The notes under the pieces were generated by a model. That model saw only the letters and a list, made by a program, of their open reading frames with translations, did not search any database and had not been told where the DNA came from. From assembly GCA_021807065.1 (NCBI GenBank), contig JAKAPO010000002.1:1-32026 (forward strand): a DNA stretch of 32,026 bases, read 5' to 3'. The translations under genes were made by a program, and so were the position numbers. Source of the stretch: a bacterium (GTDB taxonomy: Bacteria; Vulcanimicrobiota; Vulcanimicrobiia; Vulcanimicrobiales; Vulcanimicrobiaceae). Shown in pieces: positions 27,161 to 32,026 of the stretch (within the stretch, counting starts at the first letter, position 1; each line of letters opens with the position of its first letter).

Positions 27161-28184
27161 CATGGCCGGGAAGAGGCTCGGGCGCGACGACCCGCGCGAC
27201 TGTTTGGAGGATTTCGAGCGCCTCGTTGGTATCGGCACCGGCGACGAATCGCCATACATCATGGAGAACGTCGCCTCGCGCCTGATTAACGCGCCGTGGT
27301 CCGAACGATTCTGCGCGGCCGATTTCGGGGACGTGACGAGCCGTCGGCGGTGGTTCTACTCGCAGTACCTCTTGCACGTCGTTCCGACACCGGGGCCGAG
27401 GCGCATCCGCGACATTCGGGACCACGACGAAGACGAGCGCGTTCTGCGGAAACGCGGCTTCTGGACGGGCGACGAGATGCAAGCCGTTGCAGAGGACGAC
27501 GCCGTCCTTCCGTCGCTTTGCTCTGGCGACTTTCACGGGACGAAGAACAACGGCAGTGGCAACCCCACGAAAGGTTCGAAGATTCGCTGCAAAGCGGGCC
27601 AGCACCGGCACTACGACGATACGCTCGATACGCTCCAGGCCCATTCATGGCATGGGCACGATATTCGGGGAAGCGGGAAACTCATCGGGATAGCGGACGA
27701 CGGCGTATTTGGCTCGCTGACGGCAGACGCACCGCGAGCGTTTAGCGGGGAACGCGTTGCGATTGTCGTCCGAAATGGCGATCGCGCTCCGAACGATTCT
27801 CGGGTATTGAGCGAGGATGACTTCATGCCGACCACGACGGCCAAGCCGGGAAACTGCAACCTTAATGCCGCTGCGCTCAAGCTCGGGCTACGCGGCAACT
27901 CGGCCTCGGCCTCGGCCTCGGCCTTCGATGATGATGAAGTCCTCGGCTCCATCCTGTCAAACTCTTTTCACGGCAACGAGGCGTCGAAACTCGTCGGGTG
28001 CCGGAACCCTTCGATCTTGGAAATGGCGCGATCCCATAGCATCCCGGACTCGTTCGACTGGGCCGGCGCGACCAAGACCGACCGTGGCAAACTCATCGCG
28101 AACAGCGTCCCCGCAGGTATGGCGCAGGCCGTGTGCCTCTCCATGCTGCGGATGCTCAGAAACGCGAAAAGCCCCCGGCCGTGA
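27135..28184 (+). CDS. C5-cytosine methyltransferase, C-terminal part (frameshifted)
   Basis: Continues the Dcm-type enzyme in the next frame, from about GHSMAGKRLGRDDPR: motif VI YIMENVAS, motif VIII FGDVTSRRRWFY, a long target-recognition region with a Ser/Ala repeat (NSASASASAF, from a GGCCTC hexanucleotide repeat at about 27899-27925), then motif X IANSVPAGMAQAV. Everything needed after motif IV is present, so together with 26909-27160 it forms one roughly 420-residue enzyme split by a single base. Whether this is inactivation, slippage or a sequencing error cannot be told. Confidence 0.75.
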   Translation: MALRAWGHSMAGKRLGRDDPRDCLEDFERLVGIGTGDESPYIMENVASRLINAPWSERFCAADFGDVTSRRRWFYSQYLLHVVPTPGPRRIRDIRDHDEDERVLRKRGFWTGDEMQAVAEDDAVLPSLCSGDFHGTKNNGSGNPTKGSKIRCKAGQHRHYDDTLDTLQAHSWHGHDIRGSGKLIGIADDGVFGSLTADAPRAFSGERVAIVVRNGDRAPNDSRVLSEDDFMPTTTAKPGNCNLNAAALKLGLRGNSASASASAFDDDEVLGSILSNSFHGNEASKLVGCRNPSILEMARSHSIPDSFDWAGATKTDRGKLIANSVPAGMAQAVCLSMLRMLRNAKSPRP

Positions 28185-28194
28185 AGCCAGGGGC
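28171..28194. terminator. Hairpin at the end of the rightward operon
   Basis: GCCCC-C-GGC and GCC-A-GGGGC pair around a 6-base loop and overlap the methyltransferase stop. The plus strand lacks a T tract after it; the minus strand has CTTTTC. It may end or stabilise the operon message just before the next promoter. Confidence 0.4.
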
Positions 28195-28200
28195 CAAAAT

Positions 28201-28214
28201 CGAACGCCTGTTCG
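28201..28214. promoter_or_regulatory. LexA-type SOS box, copy 2
   Basis: CGAACGCCTGTTCG, a perfect CGAAC-N4-GTTCG box, one base before the -35 of the pentapeptide gene promoter. With copy 1 it shares GAACRCCTGTTCGCTT. Expected to bind host LexA or a phage repressor of the same specificity. Confidence 0.7.
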
Positions 28215-28215
28215 C

Positions 28216-28244
28216 TTTACAAGGGTAGCGTAGTATGCTACACT
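28216..28244 (+). promoter_or_regulatory. Promoter of the pentapeptide gene, leaderless
   Basis: TTTACA and TACACT with a 17-base spacer; the ATG begins six bases after the -10, at the predicted transcription start. It has the same geometry as the promoter at 6071. Confidence 0.65.
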
Positions 28245-28250
28245 TAGGGC

Positions 28251-29039
28251 ATGAGGCCGGACCTTAGAAAGAAGAAGGAAATGACACAGAAAAGAAGGCC
28301 CCGCATGACCCGCGCGGAAATCGCTGCCGTCCTTGCCGATCACGCGCTTTGGGTCGGGGATCAGGCCACAGGCGCGCGCGCCAACCTCTCGTGCGCCACC
28401 CTCTCGTGCGCCACCCTCTCGGACGCCGACCTCTCGCGCGCCGACCTTTCGGACGCCACCCTCTCGGGCGCCGACCTCTCGCGCGCCGACCTTTCGGGCG
28501 CCGACCTTTCGGACGCCACCCTCTCGCGCGCCGACCTCTCGCGCGCCAAACTCTCGGACGCCAACCTCTCGGACGCCAACCTCTCGGGCGCCGACCTTTC
28601 GGGCGCCGACCTTTCGGGCGCCGACCTTTCGGACGCCACCCTCTCGGGCGCCAACCTCTCGCGCGCCACCCTCTCGGGCGCCAACCTCTCGCGCGCCATC
28701 CTTCCCCCTTTCCAGATCGTCCCCGAAACCGGAGCGTTCCGAGCGTGGAAAAAACTCACCGACGGCATCGTAGCCGAGATCGAGATACCTGCCGACGCCT
28801 CGCGCGTATCGTCTACCGGGCGCAAATGTAGAGCCGAGCGCGCGCTCGTGCTCGGACTCTATCGCGACGGTGCGCCGGCCAACACGGACCGCGCACGCGG
28901 CATCCACGATCGTACCGTCGAGTATGTCGTCGGCAGCAGCGTGATTGCCAACGCATGGGACCCTGATATTCGGGAGGAGTGTACAGGCGGTATCCACTTT
29001 TTCCTTCGGCGCGCTGAAGCGGAGGCGTACTCATGCTAA
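28251..29039 (+). CDS. Pentapeptide-repeat protein with DUF5758 C-terminus
   Basis: A 262-aa protein. A basic N-terminal 35 residues (RKKKEMTQKRRPRMTR) precede about 21 tandem pentapeptides (ADLSG, ANLSR, ATLSD) spanning residues about 44-150, forming a right-handed quadrilateral beta-helix. The C-terminal domain (GIVAEIEIPADASRVSSTGR, then KCRAERALVL) matches DUF5758. Qnr/MfpA relatives mimic DNA and protect gyrase, but these repeats are short-chained and not strongly acidic. ATG 28251 fits the leaderless promoter; ATG 28281 is an alternative. The LexA box suggests DNA-damage induction. Confidence 0.85.
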   Translation: MRPDLRKKKEMTQKRRPRMTRAEIAAVLADHALWVGDQATGARANLSCATLSCATLSDADLSRADLSDATLSGADLSRADLSGADLSDATLSRADLSRAKLSDANLSDANLSGADLSGADLSGADLSDATLSGANLSRATLSGANLSRAILPPFQIVPETGAFRAWKKLTDGIVAEIEIPADASRVSSTGRKCRAERALVLGLYRDGAPANTDRARGIHDRTVEYVVGSSVIANAWDPDIREECTGGIHFFLRRAEAEAYSC

Positions 29040-29092
29040 CGCATAGTGGCCTCATTCCCGATGCGATCCTGGTCGCGGTGGAGGAAGCATGA
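29033..29092 (+). CDS. Possible 19-aa coupling peptide
   Basis: ATG 29033 overlaps the end of the pentapeptide gene, and the TGA at 29090-29092 overlaps the zinc-ribbon ATG; it reads MLTHSGLIPDAILVAVEEA. The double overlap suggests it carries ribosomes from one gene to the next; no other support. Confidence 0.3.
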   Translation: MLTHSGLIPDAILVAVEEA

Positions 29093-29244
29093 CCTGCACC
29101 GTCTGCGCCGCCCCGCTCAGCGAGAGGCAGGTGGTGATCGCTGAGTCCCGCGGCATGAAGGCGCTCTACTGCTCGACGCGGTGCCGCAAGAGGGCCGCAA
29201 ACCTCCGCGCCGTCGCGCGCAACCGCGCGACGGCGCAGCCATGA
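29089..29244 (+). CDS. 51-aa zinc-ribbon protein
   Basis: CTVC (3-6) and CSTRC (28-32) frame a short beta hairpin, then a basic tail (RKRAANLRAVARNRATAQP). This arrangement occurs in small phage proteins that bind nucleic acid. GAGGAAGC precedes the ATG, and the stop overlaps the ASCH gene start as ATGA. Confidence 0.6.
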   Translation: MTCTVCAAPLSERQVVIAESRGMKALYCSTRCRKRAANLRAVARNRATAQP

Positions 29245-29630
29245 AGGCGCTGAGCATCCGCCCGGCCTGGGCGCACGCAATCGCGCACCTCGGGAAGCGC
29301 ATCGAAAATCGCACCTGGTCAACGCGCTATCGCGGCCCGATTCTCATCCACGCCTCGTCCTCGGTGGACGCCGGCGATCATCGGCTCCTCGAGGCGATCA
29401 TCGGCCGTTCCGTCGACCGGGAGAGTTTCGAGCGCGGCGCGATCGTCGCCGTTGCCGAGATCGCGGACTGCGTTGACGCCGCCGAGGCTCCAAGCCGCTG
29501 GACGTGCGGGCCTATCGCTTGGAGGCTGCGCAACGTGCGCGCTCTGCGCCGGCCCGTCGCGGCGAGCGGCCGGCTCGGACTCTGGACGCCGGATGCTTCG
29601 CTTCTGCGCCGCGTGAAGGCCGCGCTCTAG
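29241..29630 (+). CDS. ASCH-domain RNA-binding protein
   Basis: A 129-aa protein of the PUA-like ASCH superfamily: MKALSIRPAWAHAIAHLGKR, IENRTWSTRYRGPILIHAS and later FERGAIVAVAEIADCVDA follow the beta-barrel order, with a closing WRLRNVRALRRPVA. Such proteins bind RNA or hydrolyse modified nucleosides; phage members often sit among modification genes. ATG 29241 overlaps the zinc-ribbon stop. Its stop shares a CTAG with the stop of the convergent ABC-GNAT gene, with no terminator between. Confidence 0.85.
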   Translation: MKALSIRPAWAHAIAHLGKRIENRTWSTRYRGPILIHASSSVDAGDHRLLEAIIGRSVDRESFERGAIVAVAEIADCVDAAEAPSRWTCGPIAWRLRNVRALRRPVAASGRLGLWTPDASLLRRVKAAL

Positions 29631-30688
29631 CGGACCCACTCCCAGGAGGTCGTGAGGCGCTGGCTCGCGCGTTTCGCGACCTTATCAGGTGACGTGCGGC
29701 TCGCCCTGCGCACCAATCTCCAGCGAGAGGACTTCTGGCGCGCGAGATTGAGCGGCAGCGATGCCGAAACCGAACTCAGTTTTCGTTGCGGGTCCTCTTC
29801 GGCCATGAGCGCGAAGCAGGCATCAACGAACTTCGAGCCAATCCCCGCGCCTTGGTATTCCGGCAAAATCACGGCGCGATGATCGCGCCAGCGCGCCGCG
29901 TAGCCCATGACGGGGAGGAACGATGCCCACCCGCACAAGGCCGAGTAGTCGCCGATGTGAATGGCGCCGACGAAGCAGCGGGCGCTAGATGAGAGATCGC
30001 CGCTCAAATAGTGATGCGCTGCAAACAAGGGCCAGAGACTACGCGCTGCAGGATGGATGCTGACGCTGAACGCTGGTCGCCGAAGACGCCCCCTTGCCAG
30101 CGTGGCAGTTGCCGTGTCAAACACCCAATCGGCTTCGAGCCATTCCGCCACGTCGTAATGACAGGTCGCGACGACGAGGCGTTTCTTCATTCGGCGAACC
30201 GCCTTTGCTGTCGCCATTGCGGTTGTTCGCGCAACAACGCGGTCAAGCAACGACGTAAACTCATCGAAGACGATGCGATCGGTTTCGAGAATCGCCCGCG
30301 TCATCGCCGCGCGCTGCTGCTGCCCATTTGATAGCCGAAAGTATGGCAGCATCCAGGCCGGCACGGACGACAGACCAGTCCCAGCGAGCGCCCGAGAGAC
30401 TTCTTCGACGGAGGCAGATCCCGCCAAATCATCGAGAAACGATGTCCCTCCCCATTCATATTTTGAGGCATCCGTCCATCCCCCGAACGCCGCGCGCAAA
30501 AGCTGCGATTTTCCAGAGCCAGACGGTCCAACGATGAGGCCCACCGACCATTCTTCTGCCTCATCGGGAAGTTCTGCGTGCAGTTGGAAACGTGTGCGTC
30601 CACCTGGGTCATAATCCATTCGTGATGCAAGCGATTGCACACGGAACGTGTCGGAGATCGGGCTCTGGAGATCGAGATCGATTTTCAT
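29627..30688 (-). CDS. ABC-ATPase / GNAT acetyltransferase fusion (Mom-like)
   Basis: A 353-aa fusion. Residues about 1-200 are a soluble ABC-type ATPase without membrane parts: Walker A GPSGSGKS (54-61), signature LSNGQQQRAA (about 118-127) and Walker B RIVFDEFTSLLD. Residues about 205-353 are a GNAT domain (FAAHHYLSGDLSSSARCFVG, then VILPEYQGAGIGSKF with the acetyl-CoA loop), of the kind related to phage Mu Mom, which modifies adenine. Known in other phages as a paired ATPase-GNAT gene. It overlaps the ParB-like gene as ATGA. A DNA base modification role is inferred. Confidence 0.75.
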   Translation of the reverse strand: MKIDLDLQSPISDTFRVQSLASRMDYDPGGRTRFQLHAELPDEAEEWSVGLIVGPSGSGKSQLLRAAFGGWTDASKYEWGGTSFLDDLAGSASVEEVSRALAGTGLSSVPAWMLPYFRLSNGQQQRAAMTRAILETDRIVFDEFTSLLDRVVARTTAMATAKAVRRMKKRLVVATCHYDVAEWLEADWVFDTATATLARGRLRRPAFSVSIHPAARSLWPLFAAHHYLSGDLSSSARCFVGAIHIGDYSALCGWASFLPVMGYAARWRDHRAVILPEYQGAGIGSKFVDACFALMAEEDPQRKLSSVSASLPLNLARQKSSRWRLVRRASRTSPDKVAKRASQRLTTSWEWVR

Positions 30689-31281
30689 AGCTGCAATACT
30701 CGGACTTGTCGTCCTTCGGCTTTGAGCCGCTCGTAGAGTTCGCGCTGCTGATTCTCGTCGGCGACCGTCACCACGAGTTCAAAGCGCGTAGCATACGCGA
30801 GAGCGGCACTCTCATCGTCGACTGGCGGCAGCAGGGCATCGAGGCGGAGCTCGTGCATCATCTGCGAGTCTTGCTCCTGCAGTTCGAGGAGCATCGCATC
30901 GAGATCGTCCGTGAAGTCGCCGGCGATCTTCGGGTTATTCAGCGTCACGTTCAGCGCCCGCTCGTCCTTCTCGGCGAGATCTACCACAAGCACGTCGGCT
31001 TGCGTCTCGCCCGATTCCCGCAGCGCCAGCACCCGCTGATGGCCGCCGACGACGTGCCCGGTCCGGCTATTGTAGACGATCGGCTGCACGAGCCCGAATC
31101 GCTTGAGCGATGCCTTGAGGCCCTTGAGCGCCGCTGCCGAGATCTTCCGGGGATTGTAGGGCGCCGACTTGAGGTCCTCGATCGCCATGCGCACGAGCGG
31201 CTGCAGCGCGCCCTTCTGCGCCGATGCCGTAGCCGGTCGTTTCGCTTTTGGCGCCGGCGGGTTGGCTTTGCCCATCGCCAT
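30685..31281 (-). CDS. ParB/Srx-like domain protein
   Basis: A 198-aa protein. After a Lys/Ala/Pro-rich leader comes the ParB N-terminal fold: IEDLKSAPYNPRKISAAALK, SLKRFGLVQPIVYNSRTGHV, VGGHQRVLALRESGE (the GxxR nucleotide motif) and LAEKDERALNVTLNN. The C-terminus (FELVVTVADENQQRELYERL) is a separate alpha-beta module seen with phage ParB-like proteins. Such domains hydrolyse CTP or act as phosphotransferases or nucleases rather than only partitioning DNA. ATG 31281 overlaps the upstream stop. Its tie to the ABC-GNAT gene suggests a joint modification function. Confidence 0.8.
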   Translation of the reverse strand: MAMGKANPPAPKAKRPATASAQKGALQPLVRMAIEDLKSAPYNPRKISAAALKGLKASLKRFGLVQPIVYNSRTGHVVGGHQRVLALRESGETQADVLVVDLAEKDERALNVTLNNPKIAGDFTDDLDAMLLELQEQDSQMMHELRLDALLPPVDDESAALAYATRFELVVTVADENQQRELYERLKAEGRQVRVLQL

Positions 31282-32015
31282 CAGAACTTCACGAGCGCGC
31301 TCGCGCCGACCTTCGCGCCGTGGTTCATCGTGACCGACGGACCGACGCACAGGCTCGTCCTTGGGAGGCAGTACGCCAGCGCCGCGACCGGTGCCAGGTG
31401 ACCGCCGATCTGCACCGCGCCAATGTCGAGTTCGTACTGCTTGTGCCGGAGGATGCCATACGACAAGCCGTCGCCGCCGCTGCCGATGATCGAGCCGACC
31501 CGCGACGTCGGCACCTCCTGCCGCGTGATATGCACGTCCGTCTTGATGGTGGTGTCTTTAAGCGCGTGGGTCGTCGCCGCATAATCGGCGTTGTAGACCT
31601 GCTGCATCAGTGCGCTCGTCGGGGTCGGCGCCGGGGTTGGGGCCGAGAGCGCGGAGTGAACGGCAATCGCTTCGACCGTGTGCGGCTTCAGGGCCCCGAG
31701 CAACCGCCCGATCTGCGCGTCCGAAAGGCCGTGCGCGATGCCTGAACTGCGTATGACGGCGATGGCCGGCTGCTGCAAGTACGGTGCGCGCGATGTCGTG
31801 CCCGCTGCGAGCAGCTGATCGGCCTGGATGAGCGCCTGCACGGTGTGTTCGAGCGGGTTGGGCGTGAACACGGCGACCGGGCCATGAACGGGTGACGGCG
31901 GGGGCGCGACCCGGTGCAAGAACCAGAAGCCGATTGCCGTGACTGAGGCGACGACGAGCAGCACGCGCAGCGTAACGTGCGCCTCGCGCCAGAAAACGTC
32001 GGATGCGAACTTCAT
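31281..32015 (-). CDS. Membrane-anchored protein of unknown function
   Basis: A 244-aa protein with one N-terminal membrane helix (LRVLLVVASVTAIGFWFLH, about 16-34) and a Pro-rich stretch (PPPSPVHGP). A helical middle, a second Pro/Thr linker (SAPTPAPTPTSA) and a beta-rich C-terminus (YELDIGAVQIGGHLAPVAAL) with two Cys follow. The signal-anchor plus beta tail could suit a lysis (spanin-like) or envelope protein, but no family was recognised. The ATG has GAGGTGAT, an ideal ribosome binding site (32019-32026), so this gene is well translated and likely begins a new transcriptional block. Confidence 0.6.
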   Translation of the reverse strand: MKFASDVFWREAHVTLRVLLVVASVTAIGFWFLHRVAPPPSPVHGPVAVFTPNPLEHTVQALIQADQLLAAGTTSRAPYLQQPAIAVIRSSGIAHGLSDAQIGRLLGALKPHTVEAIAVHSALSAPTPAPTPTSALMQQVYNADYAATTHALKDTTIKTDVHITRQEVPTSRVGSIIGSGGDGLSYGILRHKQYELDIGAVQIGGHLAPVAALAYCLPRTSLCVGPSVTMNHGAKVGASALVKF

Positions 32016-32026
32016 AAGATCACCTC

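Noticed and set aside
27899..27927. GGCCTC hexanucleotide repeat as a regulatory microsatellite
   Set aside because: Only about four units, in frame and encoding a Ser-Ala linker; not enough to claim phase variation.
28361..28997. Repetitive open frames antisense to and overlapping the pentapeptide gene, and the 15-base repeat as a CRISPR array
   Set aside because: The repeats have no unique spacers and translate into clean pentapeptides in the annotated frame; the other frames are by-products.
29626..29631. Shared CTAG of the two convergent stops at 29627-29630 as a special site
   Set aside because: A simple consequence of two convergent TAG stops overlapping; no hairpin or T tract around it.

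Overview
The window is a GC-rich stretch of a tailed double-stranded DNA bacteriophage (Caudoviricetes), either a free phage or a prophage. The evidence is a capsid, portal and large terminase block, a YqaJ exonuclease plus RecT recombination pair, a DnaB-type replication module with an iteron origin inside the initiator gene, and dozens of tiny genes overlapping as ATGA or GTGA. No host genes, rRNA or tRNA were seen. The host cannot be named. High GC, ordinary AGGAGG-type ribosome binding sites, several apparently leaderless promoters and two LexA boxes of the CGAACnnnnGTTCG kind are compatible with a Gram-positive-like or other non-proteobacterial host, but this is inference.

Layout. (1) 1-5283, minus strand: major capsid, scaffold, portal, TerL; the next gene begins at the left edge. 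(2) 5284-7155: a long non-coding stretch, then a plus-strand cassette (LexA-box promoter, 83-aa Cys protein, small serine recombinase), inserted between TerL and a probable TerS at 7157-7702. (3) 7731-17991: a dense, almost entirely minus-strand early/accessory operon, headed by a ribbon-helix-helix protein, then YqaJ exonuclease, RecT, a DnaQ-like exonuclease, Ala-rich proteins, many zinc-ribbon micro-proteins, a PD-(D/E)XK nuclease, a MazG-like protein and a J-domain fragment protein. (4) 17999-19369: a divergent promoter pair sharing one -35 region, with a TnpB-only IS200/IS605-type element inserted at the start of the rightward transcript. (5) 19370-28184, plus strand: DciA-like protein, a strongly structured leader RNA, a small beta protein, a lambda-O-like initiator carrying iterons, DnaB helicase, a DUF4406 protein broken by a frameshift, SF2 helicase, N4/N6 methyltransferase, HNH protein, radical SAM protein, a membrane protein and a frameshifted C5-cytosine methyltransferase. 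(6) 28201-29630: a second LexA-box promoter driving a pentapeptide-repeat/DUF5758 protein, a zinc-ribbon protein and an ASCH protein. (7) 29627-32015, minus strand: a membrane-anchored protein, a ParB-like protein and an ABC-ATPase/GNAT fusion.

How it fits together. The two early operons diverge from about 18025: recombination and small accessory genes run left, replication and DNA modification genes run right. DciA, the iteron initiator and DnaB form a self-contained helicase-loading module. The methyltransferases, radical SAM protein and ParB/ABC-GNAT operon suggest this phage modifies its DNA against host restriction. The least explained features are the pseudoknot-capable leader that buries a Shine-Dalgarno site at 19836-19980, two short repeats that sit partly inside coding sequence (in the recombinase and in the DciA gene), the paired LexA-box leaderless promoters, and two genes whose N-terminus is interrupted by an in-frame TGA.
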